A DNA stretch of 64,000 nucleotides from positions 49,389-113,388 of the forward strand of contig JANWUR010000005.1 of NCBI GenBank assembly GCA_024958655.1, written 5' to 3'. This DNA comes from Cyanobium sp. FGCU6 (GTDB lineage Bacteria > Cyanobacteriota > Cyanobacteriia > PCC-6307 > Cyanobiaceae). A program made the position numbers and the translations under genes. The first letter of the stretch is position 1; the number at the start of each line of letters is the position of its first letter. This document shows, piece after piece, positions 20,280-30,730 of the stretch. Below the pieces are notes generated by a model. That model was not told where the DNA came from. It saw nothing but the letters and a program-made list of their open reading frames with translations, and did not search any database.

Positions 20280-21149
20280 TCAACTGCGGGAAGGGCAGTG
20301 GCGACGGATCAGGGAAACGCCGATCCCCAGCCGCTCCTGGTGGGCGTAGGCCTCCTTCTCCAGCGCCTTCTCCCGCGCTGAGACGTCGGCGTAGAGGGGA
20401 TCGGCCAGATGCTCGCGCATCCGCGGGCTCAGATTGGCGTCGAGCCCAAGCACCACCGGGGCCGCCTCGAGCGAGCCACCGGCGCAGCTCTGGGCCACAT
20501 GGATGGCTTCGTGGTTCAACACCCGCGCGAACTCCAGCGAGCCCTTCTGCACCACCTCAGGCTGCACCCGCAGGGTGCGTTCGGCATGGTCCCACTCACC
20601 GGCTGCACCGGGCTTGCGGGGCTCCTCCAGCACCAGCCGTGCGCCGGCGGCCTGCAGGGCCTGCAGCAGGTCGCTGATCGCCTGCTGTTCGGTCTCGAAC
20701 CCGGGCGGATTGGCAATCCGCTCGCGGATCTGCGCCAGGCTCAGTTCCGGCTCGCCGGCCCGTCGCCGGTAGCGATAGCGGGTGCCGCCATCGGGGAGCG
20801 GTTCGGCCACCGGAATCCAGGCCTGGTCCCCCTGGCTGAGTTCGTCGAACAGGCCGCCCTGCACCAGCGCCAGGGGTTGTTCATCGGGATCCGGAGGCGG
20901 CAGGCGGCGCTGCAGAAGCTGCGGGAGCGCTGCGTTACGCGCCGCCAGGGATGCGGCGCCCTCGAACAGATCGGGGACGGCCGCAAGGCCGAGGCAGAGG
21001 GTGACGGCGCTGATCGCCAGGGTGAAAGGGCCGCTCCAGCTTCGCCGCTTCAGGGGGCCGCCGCAGCGCCCGCACACCGGCGCCGACCGCGGGAGGTACT
21101 GCACACGGAGGGGCAATCCCTGACAGCTGGAACAGCGGAATCGGGGCAT
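20280..21149 (-). CDS. Membrane-anchored HEAIH-motif protein with N-terminal zinc ribbon, putative metalloprotease-like
   Basis: From the ATG at 21149 the protein (289 aa) opens with a zinc-ribbon-like CSSCQGLPLRVQY...CGRCGG, then one membrane span (FTLAISAVTLCLGLAAV), then an extracytoplasmic domain. That domain contains [15 protein letters not shown], a HExxH zinc-protease-type motif, a downstream EKEAYAHQ that could give a third ligand, and ends ISLIRRHC-like with a conserved Cys. A second protein at 50692-51513 shares this domain. I do not recognise a named family. Substrate and activity are unknown; it converges on gap1 and diverges from mfd. Confidence 0.75.
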   Translation of the reverse strand: MPRFRCSSCQGLPLRVQYLPRSAPVCGRCGGPLKRRSWSGPFTLAISAVTLCLGLAAVPDLFEGAASLAARNAALPQLLQRRLPPPDPDEQPLALVQGGLFDELSQGDQAWIPVAEPLPDGGTRYRYRRRAGEPELSLAQIRERIANPPGFETEQQAISDLLQALQAAGARLVLEEPRKPGAAGEWDHAERTLRVQPEVVQKGSLEFARVLNHEAIHVAQSCAGGSLEAAPVVLGLDANLSPRMREHLADPLYADVSAREKALEKEAYAHQERLGIGVSLIRRHCPSRS

Positions 21150-21249
21150 CGGACCGTGAACCCTGCACGTCCCAGCTTGACGGGTGGGAGGGCACCGCGG
21201 GCGGCGGGGTCCGGTTGCGAAGATCGGACCTTCTGTCTCTCCCCCGCCG

Positions 21250-24200
21250 ATGCCCCTCACCGCCCTGGTGCGCCAGCTGCAGCAGGTGCCGCTCACCGGC
21301 GAACTGGGCGCGCGCCTGCGGCGCAGCGACCGGCTGCGCCTCGGCGGCGGCGGACGGGGGGCCCGGGCCCTGGTGAGCAGTGCCCTGGCCAGCTCCGCGG
21401 GAGCGCCGCTGCTGGTGGTGGTGCCCACCCTCGAGGAGGCCGGCCGCTGGGCCGCCCTGCTGGAGCTGATGGGCTGGAGCAGCTGCCATCTGTATCCCAC
21501 CAGCGAAGGCTCGCCCTACGAACCCTTCGATCCCACCAGCGAGATCACCTGGGGGCAGCTGCAGGTGCTGGGCGAGCTGCTCGACGGCGGCGAGCGCTTC
21601 GCGATCGTGGCCACCGAGCGGGCCCTCCAGCCCCACCTGCCGCCGCCGCAGGCCCTGCGCTCCCGCTGCCTGAGCCTGCGCAAGGGCGACACGGTGAACC
21701 TGGAGGAGCTGGGCGAAACGCTGGCCCGGCTCGGCTACGAGCGGGTTCCCTCGATCGAGCAGGAGGGCAGCTGGAGCCGCCGGGGCGACATCGTCGATGT
21801 CTTCCCGGTGAGCGCTGAGCTACCGGTGCGGCTGGAATTCTTCGGGGAGGAACTGGAGAAGCTGCGGGAGTTCGACCCCGCCACCCAGCGCTCCCTCGAT
21901 CCGATCGAGGTGGTGCGTCTCACCCCCACCGGTCACGGGCCGCTGATTGCGGCGGCCCTGCGCGAGAGCCTGCCTGACGGCCTCGACCAGTTGCTGGATC
22001 CGGAAGCCTTCGAGCACTTGCTGGAGGGCGGCACACCCGAGGGGCTGCGAAGGCTGTTGGGCAGGGCCTGGGAACAGCCGGCCTCCCTGCTCGACTACCT
22101 GCCACCGTCCACGCTGATCGCCGTCGACGAACGGCGCCACTGCCTCGCCCATGGCCAGCAGTGGTTCGACCACGCCGACAGCCACCACGGCGAGGTGGTG
22201 ACCGAACGGGCAGCCGCCACCGGTCTGACGCCGGCCGCGCTGGCCGCGCTGTTGCCCCCCTCCCTCCACCGGCCCGCCGCCGAGGCCCTGGCCCTGACCG
22301 AAGCATTCAGCGGATTCGATCTGGCGGAGCTGCAGGAGAGCGACAACCACCCCAATGCCTTCGATCTGGCCTCCCGGCCGGTGCCTGCCCACCCCAACGC
22401 CTTCGGCCGACTGGCGGCGCTGATCAAGGGCTTCCAGGCGGAGAAGGCCAGGGTGTGGCTGCTCTCGGCCCAGCCCAGCCGGGCAGTGGCCCTGCTGGAG
22501 GAGCACGACGCGATCGCGCGCTTCGTGCCCAATGCCGCCGACTTCCCGGCCATCGACCGGCTGATCGAGCAGAACACGCCGGTGGCCCTCAAGCTGCGCG
22601 GCACCGCCGAGCTGGAGGGGCTGCAGCTGCCGGCCTGGAAGCTGGTGCTGATCACCGACCGGGAGTTCTTCGGCCAGCACGCCCTGGCCGCCAGCGGCTA
22701 CGTGCGCCGGCGCCGCAAGGCCGCCAGCCGCACGGTGGATCCGAACAAGATGCGGCCGGGCGATTTCGTGGTGCACCGCAACCACGGCATCGGCCGCTTC
22801 CTGCGGCTCGAGAAGCTGGCGATCAGCGGCGAAACCCGCGACTACCTGGCAGTGCAGTACGCCGACGGGCTGCTGCGGGTGGCGGCCGATCAGCTCGGCA
22901 GCCTGGGGCGCTACCGGGCCACCGGTGAGCAGGCCCCCGAGCTCAACCGCATGGGCGGCACGGCCTGGAGCAAGGCGAAGGAGCGGGCCCGCAAGGCCGT
23001 GCGCAAGGTGGCACTCGATCTGGTGAAGCTCTACGCCGAACGGCACAAGTCGCCAGGCTTCGGCTATCCCCCCGACGGCCCCTGGCAGAGCGAACTGGAG
23101 GATTCCTTCCCCTACGAGCCCACTCCCGACCAGCTGAAGGCGATCGTGGAGGTGAAGCGCGACATGGAGAAGCCCCAGCCGATGGACCGGCTGGTCTGCG
23201 GCGACGTGGGCTTCGGCAAGACCGAGGTGGCGATCCGCGCCATCTTCAAAGCGGTGACGGCCGGCAAGCAGGTGGCGATGCTGGCCCCCACCACGGTGCT
23301 GGCGCAGCAGCACTGGCGCTCGCTCAGCGAGCGCTTCGCCCCCTATCCGCTGAGGGTGTCGCTGCTCAACCGCTTCCGCACGGCCGCCGAACGCAAGGTG
23401 ATCCAGGAGGGCCTTGCGGAAGGCACGGTGGATGTGGTGGTGGGCACGCACCAGCTGCTGGGCAAGGGCACCCGCTTCCGACAGCTGGGCCTGCTGGTGG
23501 TGGATGAGGAGCAGCGCTTCGGCGTGAACCAGAAGGAGAAGATCAAGGCGCTGCGCAAGGACGTGGACGTGCTGACGCTCTCCGCCACGCCGATCCCCCG
23601 CACCCTCTACATGAGCCTCTCGGGCGTGCGGGAGATGAGCCTGATCACCACGCCGCCGCCGCTGCGGCGCCCGATCAAGACCCACCTGGCAGCCCGCGAC
23701 GAGGAGGCGGTGCGCAGCGCGATCCGCCAGGAGCTCGACCGCGGCGGCCAGGTGTTCTATGTGGTGCCGCGGGTGGAGGGGATCGAGGAGGTGGCCGGCC
23801 AGCTGCGTGAGATGCTGCCGGGCCTGAAGCTGCTGGTGGCCCACGGCCAGATGCCGGAGGGGGAACTGGAGAGCGCGATGGTGGCCTTCAACGCCGGCGA
23901 GGCCGATGTGATGCTCTGTACCACAATCATCGAGAGCGGGCTCGACATCCCCCGGGTGAACACGATCCTGGTGGAGGACGCCCACCGCTTCGGTCTGGCC
24001 CAGCTCTACCAGCTGCGGGGTCGTGTGGGCCGCAGCGGCATCCAGGCCCATGCCTGGCTGTTCTATCCCGGCGATGCCTCGCTGAGTGAGGCGGCGAGGC
24101 AGCGGCTGCGGGCGATCCAGGAGTTCGCCCAGCTCGGCTCGGGCTACCAGCTGGCGATGCGCGACATGGAGATCCGCGGCGTGGGGAACCTGCTGGGGGT

Positions 24201-24834
24201 GGAGCAGAGCGGTCAGATGGAGGCGATCGGCTTCGACCTCTACATGGAGATGCTGCAGGAGTGCCTGGCGGAAATCCAGGGCCAGGACATCCCGGCGGTG
24301 GACGACACCCAGATCGACCTGCCGGTGACGGCCTTCATCCCCGCCGACTGGATCGCTGAGAACGAGGAGAAGATCGCGGCCTATCGCGCTGCCTCCGAGT
24401 GCGGCAGCAGGGAATCGCTGGTGGAGCTGGCGGCGGGCTGGACCGACCGCTACGGCACCCTGCCGGCTCCGGTGCAATCGTTGCTGCAGCTGATGGAGCT
24501 GAAGCTGGTGGCGCGCCGCTGCGGCTTCTCCCGCATCCGCCAGGAGAAACCGAACATCGCCCTGGAGACGCCGATGGAGGAGCCGGCCTTCCGGCTGCTG
24601 CGCCAGGGTCTGCCCCAACACCTCCACGGCCGGCTGGTGTACCAGAGCGGCAGCGGCAGCAGCGCCAAGGTGCTGGCCCGCGGGCTGGCGGTGCTGCCGA
24701 TGGAGAAGCAGATCGAGCAGCTCATGGAGTGGCTGGCCGCGATGGCAGCCCAGCTCCCCGGCGCCGATGGGCTCAGCGAGGCCGTCAGGGCCGAACAGCT
24801 CGCCGCGAGGAACGAGGCGGTGCTCACGGTGTGA
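21250..24834 (+). CDS. mfd: Transcription-repair coupling factor Mfd
   Basis: Mfd pushes RNA polymerase off DNA lesions and recruits UvrA. The 1194-residue protein has the UvrB-like N-terminal half ([17 protein letters not shown]), the RNA-polymerase-interaction domain ([18 protein letters not shown]), RecG-like motor motifs ([14 protein letters not shown] near 650, [51 protein letters not shown]) and the C-terminal TRCF domain. I choose the ATG at 21250, the conserved [11 protein letters not shown] start; codons upstream lack family resemblance. Confidence 0.97.
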   Translation: MPLTALVRQLQQVPLTGELGARLRRSDRLRLGGGGRGARALVSSALASSAGAPLLVVVPTLEEAGRWAALLELMGWSSCHLYPTSEGSPYEPFDPTSEITWGQLQVLGELLDGGERFAIVATERALQPHLPPPQALRSRCLSLRKGDTVNLEELGETLARLGYERVPSIEQEGSWSRRGDIVDVFPVSAELPVRLEFFGEELEKLREFDPATQRSLDPIEVVRLTPTGHGPLIAAALRESLPDGLDQLLDPEAFEHLLEGGTPEGLRRLLGRAWEQPASLLDYLPPSTLIAVDERRHCLAHGQQWFDHADSHHGEVVTERAAATGLTPAALAALLPPSLHRPAAEALALTEAFSGFDLAELQESDNHPNAFDLASRPVPAHPNAFGRLAALIKGFQAEKARVWLLSAQPSRAVALLEEHDAIARFVPNAADFPAIDRLIEQNTPVALKLRGTAELEGLQLPAWKLVLITDREFFGQHALAASGYVRRRRKAASRTVDPNKMRPGDFVVHRNHGIGRFLRLEKLAISGETRDYLAVQYADGLLRVAADQLGSLGRYRATGEQAPELNRMGGTAWSKAKERARKAVRKVALDLVKLYAERHKSPGFGYPPDGPWQSELEDSFPYEPTPDQLKAIVEVKRDMEKPQPMDRLVCGDVGFGKTEVAIRAIFKAVTAGKQVAMLAPTTVLAQQHWRSLSERFAPYPLRVSLLNRFRTAAERKVIQEGLAEGTVDVVVGTHQLLGKGTRFRQLGLLVVDEEQRFGVNQKEKIKALRKDVDVLTLSATPIPRTLYMSLSGVREMSLITTPPPLRRPIKTHLAARDEEAVRSAIRQELDRGGQVFYVVPRVEGIEEVAGQLREMLPGLKLLVAHGQMPEGELESAMVAFNAGEADVMLCTTIIESGLDIPRVNTILVEDAHRFGLAQLYQLRGRVGRSGIQAHAWLFYPGDASLSEAARQRLRAIQEFAQLGSGYQLAMRDMEIRGVGNLLGVEQSGQMEAIGFDLYMEMLQECLAEIQGQDIPAVDDTQIDLPVTAFIPADWIAENEEKIAAYRAASECGSRESLVELAAGWTDRYGTLPAPVQSLLQLMELKLVARRCGFSRIRQEKPNIALETPMEEPAFRLLRQGLPQHLHGRLVYQSGSGSSAKVLARGLAVLPMEKQIEQLMEWLAAMAAQLPGADGLSEAVRAEQLAARNEAVLTV

Positions 24835-24871
24835 GGCGAGAAATCCCCGGCGGGCCACACCTACGGAGAGG

Positions 24872-26140
24872 ATGGCCCCAACGATCCCCGCATCTCCGTT
24901 GATCGACCTGAGCACCTACCGCCCCAAGGGCGACAAGCGCAACACGGCCTTCTTCGAGGAGAACCTGCCGCGGGTGTATGAGCGCCGGGCCGCCTCCGGC
25001 ATTGACGGGCTGGTGGGGCAGATGGCGGCGATAGTGGTGCAGGTGGATCACGGCCATGCGATCGAGGCCATGGCCGAACTGGCTCTGATGGGTCCGTATC
25101 GCTTCCGCGAGTGCTGGCTCAGCGAGACCCACCGCATCTATCTGCAGGCAGCGGCGGCGGGCCAACCCCAGCTGATCCTGCTGGAGCCCCTCACCACCGA
25201 GTACGACGACGAGGTGACGCGCTGGAACACGATGTATCCCCTTTCAGCGAAACGGCCCAACGCCCGCTACATCGGCGAGATCTATAACTGCGGCGACTGC
25301 GGCGCCGTGCGCGGGATCCTCGAGAGCCAGAACATCCGCTTCGTGTATCCCGGCGAGATCACCAACAGCTTCTATGCGCTGGAGCATCTCACCTTCACCT
25401 TCCTCTCCGACTACACCTACAACCGGGTGGGCTATGTCGACGTGCCGCTCGACAGCCTCGCCCCCCTCGACCTGGGCGATCGGGTGCTGCTCGACGACGA
25501 ACCACTGGAGGTTCTGGAGCAAGCGGCCCGCAAGCACGAGCTCCACGGCCTGGCCGGCAAGGTGCTGGGCGTCGACCACCTGGCCACCAGGGTGTTGGCT
25601 GGCGAACGGGAGGATGCGCTGCTCGAGTACCTCACGATGGTTCCCTACTACTTCTGGGGCGCCTACAACATCGCCGAGATGAACTCCTCCACCAACGTCA
25701 CACGCCATCCTTCGGTGGAGGATGAAAAACTCTCGCCGGCGAGGGTGTTCACCGCCAACAACACGCCTTCGTATCTGAACTCGCTGGTGAACCTGCCGAT
25801 GCCCACCGAGGAGTTCGTGCGCAACTTCGGCCGCCGGATGCATCACCTGGCTTACGAGGTGGCCGATGGCGAGGTGTCCGGCGTCAAGAACGTCGACTTC
25901 GTGGTGGAGATCCTCCGCGACCTGGGCGTGCCGTTCCTGGCGGAGGTGGTGGGGGAATGCACCGACCAGCCCAACCTCAAGCAGATCTTCTCCAGGAGCT
26001 CACCTCACACCCTGCTGATCACGGAGTACGTGCAGCGCTGCCTGGGCTACGAGGGCTTCTTCACCCGCGACAACGTGGCGGCGCTCACCGAGGCGGCGGG
26101 CCATGAGGAGCGCTACGCCCACGGCCAGGTGTTCGACTGA
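24872..26140 (+). CDS. Large VOC-fold (HPPD-like) protein of unknown substrate
   Basis: The 422-residue protein is soluble. Its C-terminal part reads RMHHLAYEVADGEVSGVKNV...FLAEVVGE...LKQIFSRSSPHTLLITEYVQRC, matching by eye the vicinal oxygen chelate/4-hydroxyphenylpyruvate-dioxygenase pattern with metal ligands His (HHLAY) and Glu (ITEYV). The middle has an aromatic-rich MVPYYFWGAYNIAEMNSSTNV segment and an N-terminal CGDCGAVRGILESQNIRF unit that may be a first, degenerate VOC half. I cannot name the reaction; a non-heme iron or other metal enzyme or a lyase is plausible. It follows mfd by 37 bases. Confidence 0.65.
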   Translation: MAPTIPASPLIDLSTYRPKGDKRNTAFFEENLPRVYERRAASGIDGLVGQMAAIVVQVDHGHAIEAMAELALMGPYRFRECWLSETHRIYLQAAAAGQPQLILLEPLTTEYDDEVTRWNTMYPLSAKRPNARYIGEIYNCGDCGAVRGILESQNIRFVYPGEITNSFYALEHLTFTFLSDYTYNRVGYVDVPLDSLAPLDLGDRVLLDDEPLEVLEQAARKHELHGLAGKVLGVDHLATRVLAGEREDALLEYLTMVPYYFWGAYNIAEMNSSTNVTRHPSVEDEKLSPARVFTANNTPSYLNSLVNLPMPTEEFVRNFGRRMHHLAYEVADGEVSGVKNVDFVVEILRDLGVPFLAEVVGECTDQPNLKQIFSRSSPHTLLITEYVQRCLGYEGFFTRDNVAALTEAAGHEERYAHGQVFD

Positions 26141-26156
26141 GCCCGCCCCGCAACGA

Positions 26157-26189
26157 AACTTTGTTAAGATCCTGAGAACTTTTGTGAAG
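26157..26189 (+). promoter_or_regulatory. Tandem imperfect repeat upstream of a small protein gene
   Basis: AACTTTGTTAAG at 26157 is followed by AACTTTTGTGAAG at 26177, two near-identical 12-13 base units spaced 20 bases start to start, about two helical turns, ending just upstream of the ATG at 26197. The second copy contains a GAAGG that could also act as ribosome binding site. The arrangement could be an operator or an activating site; this is inference from spacing only. Confidence 0.35.
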
Positions 26190-26196
26190 GGTGTCC

Positions 26197-26361
26197 ATGG
26201 GAGAGCTGATCCAGGCCGGAACCGCTGAGCCCTTGGCATCCCTGCTGCCGATGCTGGTCGCCGCTGCAGGCCTCGGTCTCTATGCAGTGATGGGTTCGGG
26301 CAGCGAGAACGATGACGACGACTCCACCCCCGGGGGCGGTCTTATGCAGCCCGTGGCCTGA
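26197..26361 (+). CDS. Small single-span membrane protein, 54 aa
   Basis: The frame starts MGELIQAGTAEPLASLLPML, continues through a hydrophobic segment (LLPMLVAAAGLGLYAVMG) and ends in an acidic, Gly-rich tail containing four consecutive Asp. It has a likely ribosome binding site (GAAGGG) seven bases upstream of the ATG. I recognise no family; size and layout resemble the small thylakoid/plasma-membrane proteins of cyanobacteria. It follows the VOC gene by 56 bases and is preceded by a tandem repeat. Confidence 0.5.
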   Translation: MGELIQAGTAEPLASLLPMLVAAAGLGLYAVMGSGSENDDDDSTPGGGLMQPVA

Positions 26362-26608
26362 GGGTCCGAAGGTTCCCATCACGGGCTCCGGCCAGGCGAT
26401 CCAGGCCGCTTGACGGCAGGTTCAGAACTTGAGCTGGCCGCCGGCAGTGCCCGGCTGGTGGGAGACCAACCGCCTGTGCAACATGACCGAGTCCATCGGC
26501 ATGATCGTGATCTCCCGTTGTACCGGGATCCGCCCTTGATGGGGTGCAAGCAAGCAGGTCTGCGAGGCTGTTCATCACCTGCAGGCCTGTGCCTGCGGCG
26601 GGTTCTCG

Positions 26609-26845
26609 CTAGCGCTGAGAGGAGGCCTCAGGCAACAGGTTCTCGGCCTGCTCCCGTTTCCAGGCCGCCGGCACAAGCACCAGGAACAGCAGCCACCAGG
26701 CAAGAATGCCTGCTCCAAGCAGAAGGCTGAACCACAGGCGAGATGGCCAGACCAGGCTGCCAACCACAAGCAGGACACCCGTGGACACGATCGACCAGGG
26801 CTGACACCACCAGGGCTTGAGGTCCCAGATCGAGGACGGGGTCAC
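26609..26845 (-). CDS. Small two-span membrane protein, DUF6737-like
   Basis: The 78-residue protein begins SSIWDLKPWWCQPWSIVSTG and has two hydrophobic segments (IVSTGVLLVVGSLVW and WFSLLLGAGILAWWLLFLVLV). The LKPWWCQPWSI start is characteristic of a small cyanobacterial family that I believe is DUF6737; function unknown. It starts (GTG at 26845) five bases after the stop of the protease gene and is likely cotranscribed with it. Confidence 0.7.
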   Translation of the reverse strand: MTPSSIWDLKPWWCQPWSIVSTGVLLVVGSLVWPSRLWFSLLLGAGILAWWLLFLVLVPAAWKREQAENLLPEASSQR

Positions 26846-26850
26846 CGGGC

Positions 26851-28191
26851 TCAGGGCATGGCGGGGCTGCCCAGGGCAGCGGGCACATTGGCGCTGTCGG
26901 GCTTGTAGGTGTTCTGAAGCTTGCCGATGGTGCGCAGCTGCTTGACCAGCGTGGATTCGGCCTTGCGGTACTGGCTGTCCTTGCGGGTGCCGAGATCCTC
27001 GACAGTGAGTTTGGACGCCTCCTGCTCGGTCATCTTGACCGGCACGTCAGGAACGATCCCCCGGTGGTGGATGTCGTGGTTCAGAGGGGTGAGGTACTTG
27101 GCGATGGTCACCGTCATGCCCGAGCCGTCGGAAAGCCCCCGCACCGACTGGACCAACCCCTTGCCGAACGTCTTCTGACCGACAAGCACGGCCCGGTTGT
27201 TGTCCTGGAGGGCACCGGAGAGGATCTCACTGGCGCTGGCGGAGCCCTCGTTCACCAGCACCACCAGGGGTCGGTTGGTGAGAGCACGTCCCGTGGCCCG
27301 CTTCACGTCCTGGATGCCGTCGCGGGTCTTGGTGGAGACGATGATGCCTTCATTGAGCCACTGGCGGGCGATCTCGACGCTGGCCATCAGCAGACCACCG
27401 GGATTGCTGCGGAGGTCGAGGACGTAGCCCTGGACGCCTTTGGCTTCAAGATCCCGGATCGCCGCCCTCATGTCCTTGGTGGCGTTGGCGTTGAACTGCT
27501 TGAGCCGGATGTAGCCCACCTTCACGCCTTCAGGGGTGGTGTTCACCTGCTGATTCACCGCATGCAGCTCGATCAGCTCGCGCACGAGCGGCACGTCAAG
27601 GTTCTGGCCGTTGCGACGCAGCACCAGGTTCACCGTGGTGCCGGAGCGGCCGCGGATCAGCTTCACCGCATCCTCGGTGGTCATTCCCTTGGTCGACTTG
27701 CCGTCGATCGAGACGATCACATCCTTGGGCTGCACGCCAGCCCTGGAGGCAGGAGAGCCCTCGATCGGCGAGACCACCACCAGTTCCTTGGTCTGGCGAT
27801 CGAGGCTCAGCTGGATGCCCACCCCGGAGAGCTCCCCGGAGGTGTCGATCTGCATCTCCTTGAACTCACGAGGGTCAAGGAAGCGGGTGTAGGGATCATC
27901 CAGGGTGCCGAGCATGCCGCGGATGGCCTCATAGGCCTCCTTGGGGCTGCCGTAGCTCTTGGCCAGCACCTCGCGGCGCAGCTTGCGCCAACGGTCAGGC
28001 CCGTATTTGCCGGTGGTGTCGAGGTAGTCGCGGAAGACGATCTGCCACGCCTGATCCATCACCTCCTTGGGACTGTCGGTGATCGACACCACGCCGGTGG
28101 GGGAGATGACCATCTCGCGGGCCACCACCGCCGTGGCCGCACAGGCTCCGAGACCAACCAGCGCCACAAAGGTGGTGCGTCCGCTGGGCAT
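26851..28191 (-). CDS. Carboxyl-terminal processing protease (S41 family, PDZ)
   Basis: This serine protease (about 446 aa) belongs to the CtpA/B/C group; CtpA trims the C-terminus of the photosystem II D1 precursor, and paralogues act in the periplasm or lumen. Visible are an N-terminal membrane/signal segment (FVALVGLGACAATAVVA), a PDZ domain (SGVGIQLSLDRQ...SPASRAGVQPKDVIVSIDG), the catalytic Ser in NEGSASASEILSGAL and the Lys in GQKTFGKGLVQS. I prefer the ATG at 28191 to the TTG at 28224, as it begins right before the signal segment. Which paralogue it is cannot be told from sequence by eye. Confidence 0.92.
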   Translation of the reverse strand: MPSGRTTFVALVGLGACAATAVVAREMVISPTGVVSITDSPKEVMDQAWQIVFRDYLDTTGKYGPDRWRKLRREVLAKSYGSPKEAYEAIRGMLGTLDDPYTRFLDPREFKEMQIDTSGELSGVGIQLSLDRQTKELVVVSPIEGSPASRAGVQPKDVIVSIDGKSTKGMTTEDAVKLIRGRSGTTVNLVLRRNGQNLDVPLVRELIELHAVNQQVNTTPEGVKVGYIRLKQFNANATKDMRAAIRDLEAKGVQGYVLDLRSNPGGLLMASVEIARQWLNEGIIVSTKTRDGIQDVKRATGRALTNRPLVVLVNEGSASASEILSGALQDNNRAVLVGQKTFGKGLVQSVRGLSDGSGMTVTIAKYLTPLNHDIHHRGIVPDVPVKMTEQEASKLTVEDLGTRKDSQYRKAESTLVKQLRTIGKLQNTYKPDSANVPAALGSPAMP

Positions 28192-28305
28192 GCCGAAAGT
28201 TCCCACGAAGAGTGATCTGTTCAAATTAGCGCCGCGCCCAGTGCCAGGAGCTGAGGGCCTCCAGGGAGAGCGCCGGTTCCGCGATCGGCCGTGGTGGGGC
28301 CGGAA

Positions 28306-29571
28306 TCAGGGATCGACCCAGCGTCCGTCCTCCTGGATCAGGGCGATCAGGGCCTCCACCCCCTCGGCTTCCGGAACCCGACGGATCTCCTCCCGGCCGC
28401 GATACAGGGAGATGGTCCCGGGCGTCTTGCCCACGTAGCCGTAGTCGGCGTCGGCCATCTCGCCGGGGCCGTTGACGATGCAGCCCATCACGGCGATGTC
28501 CAGGCCGGTGAGGTGGGCGGTGGCGGCGCGCACCCTGTGCAGCACCTCCTCGAGGTTGAAGAGGGTGCGGCCGCAGCTGGGGCAGGCCACGTACTCCACC
28601 ATCGTTTTGCGCAGGCCCAGGGCCTGCAGGATCGAGTAGCAGACGGGGATCTCCTTCTCCGGCGCCTCGGTGAGCGAGACGCGGATCGTGTCCCCCAGCC
28701 CCTCGGCCAGCAGGGTGGCGATGCCGGCGGTGCTCTTGATGCGGCCGTAATCGCCATCACCCGCCTCGGTGACGCCCAGATGAAGGGGGTACGGGAATCC
28801 CTCCGCATCCATCCGATCGGCCATCATCCGGTAGGCGGCGAGCATCACCGGCGCCCGCGACGCCTTCATCGAGACGACGATGTTGTGAAAATCGAGGCGA
28901 TCGCAGATCTGGATGAACTCCATCGCGCTCTCCACCATCCCCAGGGGCGTGTCGCCATAGGTGAACAGCATGCGCTCGGCCAGCGAGCCGTGGTTCACGC
29001 CGATGCGCAGCGCCTTGTCCTGCTCCTTGAGCAGGCTCACCAGCGGTTCGAGCGTGGCCTGGATGCGCGCGCCGATCGCCGCCACCTCCTCGGGGCTGAA
29101 TTCGCTGCGGTTCGGATCCGGCTTGTCGAACACGTAGAGGCCGGGGTTGATGCGCACCTTGTCGACGTGCTGCGCCACCTCCAGGGCGATCTTCATGCCG
29201 TTGTGGTGCACATCGGCCACCAGCGGCACGGGGCGGTAGTTGTCTACCAGGCGTCTGCGGATCTCGCCCATCGCCTTGGCGTGGGCCAGGCTCGGCACCG
29301 TGACGCGCACGATCTCGCAGCCGGCCTCATGCAGGCGGCGGATGCCGGCGGTGGCCCCCTCGATGTCGAGGGTGTCCTCGTTGATCATCGACTGCACCAC
29401 CACCGGGTGCTCGCTGCCGATCCACACGTCGCCGACGCGCACGCTGCGGGTGGGGCGGCGGCGGATCACCGTGTCGTAGCGCGAATTGCTCGCCCAGGCC
29501 TGCAGGGTGGATGCGGCGGCGGCAGCCTGCCCGCTGGCGACGGCGGCGGGGCTGGTCGGGGCGGCGGTCAT
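28306..29571 (-). CDS. ispG: 4-hydroxy-3-methylbut-2-en-1-yl diphosphate synthase IspG (GcpE)
   Basis: IspG makes HMBPP from MEcPP in the MEP isoprenoid pathway and in cyanobacteria takes electrons from ferredoxin. The 421-residue protein has the TIM-barrel start [34 protein letters not shown], and the [4Fe-4S]-binding cysteines in [14 protein letters not shown] and [20 protein letters not shown]. The ATG at 29571 gives the normal length; an in-frame extension upstream would be non-family. It feeds carotenoid, chlorophyll-tail and quinone synthesis. Confidence 0.96.
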   Translation of the reverse strand: MTAAPTSPAAVASGQAAAAASTLQAWASNSRYDTVIRRRPTRSVRVGDVWIGSEHPVVVQSMINEDTLDIEGATAGIRRLHEAGCEIVRVTVPSLAHAKAMGEIRRRLVDNYRPVPLVADVHHNGMKIALEVAQHVDKVRINPGLYVFDKPDPNRSEFSPEEVAAIGARIQATLEPLVSLLKEQDKALRIGVNHGSLAERMLFTYGDTPLGMVESAMEFIQICDRLDFHNIVVSMKASRAPVMLAAYRMMADRMDAEGFPYPLHLGVTEAGDGDYGRIKSTAGIATLLAEGLGDTIRVSLTEAPEKEIPVCYSILQALGLRKTMVEYVACPSCGRTLFNLEEVLHRVRAATAHLTGLDIAVMGCIVNGPGEMADADYGYVGKTPGTISLYRGREEIRRVPEAEGVEALIALIQEDGRWVDP

Positions 29572-29722
29572 CGCGAGGGGCGGCGCGTGGCCAAAGCCTG
29601 TCACAGCGGCCCGGCAACTGGCGAGAGCAGCTGAGGCGGATGGTGGAAACGGCGGCACGTTGGCAGGACAAGGGCCCGGAATATCGTTTCTATGCTTGAG
29701 ATCTGCCGTGCGGTTTCCACCG

Positions 29723-30337
29723 ATGGGCACGCTCAACGCCAACCCTGCGGTTCCGTCGTCAGGTAACCCCTCCCGCAGCCGGAGCCAAGGTTGTGATGGG
29801 CGCCGCCATGCCCGCTTCACGGTGGCGGAGTTTCATCGCCTGTGCGACCAGCTGCCGGAGCGGCGGCTGGAGTTGATCGATGGGGAGGTGCTGGAGGTGA
29901 TCGCCAAGGGAAGCCGGCACACAGCGGCGGTGCATCGCCTGGCGCGGGCCCTCACCCCACTGCTGGACGGCCATCGCGATGGAGGAGCGGTGCCGGGCTA
30001 TGAGCTGCGGATCGAGGCACCCCTGAATCTTGGGGAGCATCAGGAACCGGAGCCCGACCTGGCCGTGGTGACGGCCCGCGCCGACGCCTGGCTCGAAGCC
30101 CACCCCAGCGCTGCCGACACCCTGCTGGTGATTGAGGTGGCCGATGCCAGCCTCACCTACGACCTCGACACAAAACTGCGGCTCTATCAACAGGCCGGCA
30201 TCGCCAACTACTGGGTGGTGGACGTGCGCGAACCGATGGTCTTCTACCTGCTGCAGGGACCGGGCGAATCGGCGTTGCTGGCGCGGTTGCGGCAGCCGGT
30301 GGAGGCACTGATGGCGGAGTTGCGGGCCCTGGGGTGA
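29723..30337 (+). CDS. Uma2-family (DUF820) restriction-endonuclease-like protein
   Basis: The 204-residue protein shows the Uma2 pattern very common in cyanobacteria: [25 protein letters not shown], the PD-(D/E)XK-like core [11 protein letters not shown]...[23 protein letters not shown], and [11 protein letters not shown]. The E, D, ExK-type residues of the nuclease fold are present. The physiological role of the family is unknown; expansions suggest accessory or mobile functions. The ATG at 29723 lies about 150 bases from the divergent ispG start. Confidence 0.88.
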   Translation: MGTLNANPAVPSSGNPSRSRSQGCDGRRHARFTVAEFHRLCDQLPERRLELIDGEVLEVIAKGSRHTAAVHRLARALTPLLDGHRDGGAVPGYELRIEAPLNLGEHQEPEPDLAVVTARADAWLEAHPSAADTLLVIEVADASLTYDLDTKLRLYQQAGIANYWVVDVREPMVFYLLQGPGESALLARLRQPVEALMAELRALG

Positions 30338-30730
30338 GGGCCTGGTCCGATGGCCTGAGGGTTGCGGCATTCACGCTGTTTCTCCCGCCTGCTGAAGCCG
30401 GCGGAGGGCCCAGCGGCACCGTTCGGAGCCAGGGAGCGGCGGAATGCTGGCGGAACCGGCGGTCGCAGCAGCGAGGGGAAAAGAGTCAGCGAAGGAAGGC
30501 CAGAAGCGTGCGGGACCTCGGAAGGCGGCGACTCTGCAAGCTTTAGCTGAGCCAACCCTTCCGTTAGTAGGTATACCACGATACAAATCGCCCATCCCCT
30601 CGACCCTATTTCAGCACCTGAGTTTTGGTGTAAGCCCAAGTCTTTGGTGGTAATCTAAGCGAGGTAGTCACCTATCCTCTTTCCGCAGTGATCACCCCCC
30701 CCCGCACGTAAGGTCTCTTTAGCCGCTGCT
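30338..30730. other. Non-coding stretch upstream of the P-domain gene, with a C9 tract
   Basis: This stretch of about 390 bases holds no convincing gene. Its second half is AT-richer than the surroundings, consistent with a promoter region for the exported protein downstream. A run of nine C at 30695-30703 lies just after a GTG at 30688; removing one C would open GTG in frame with the downstream protein and give it a complete signal peptide. Confidence 0.5.

Noticed and set aside
21820..24915. Very long open frame antisense to mfd (over 1000 codons)
   Set aside because: High GC at third positions removes stop codons on the opposite strand; the translation is His/Gln/Leu-rich without any family motif, while mfd is unmistakable.
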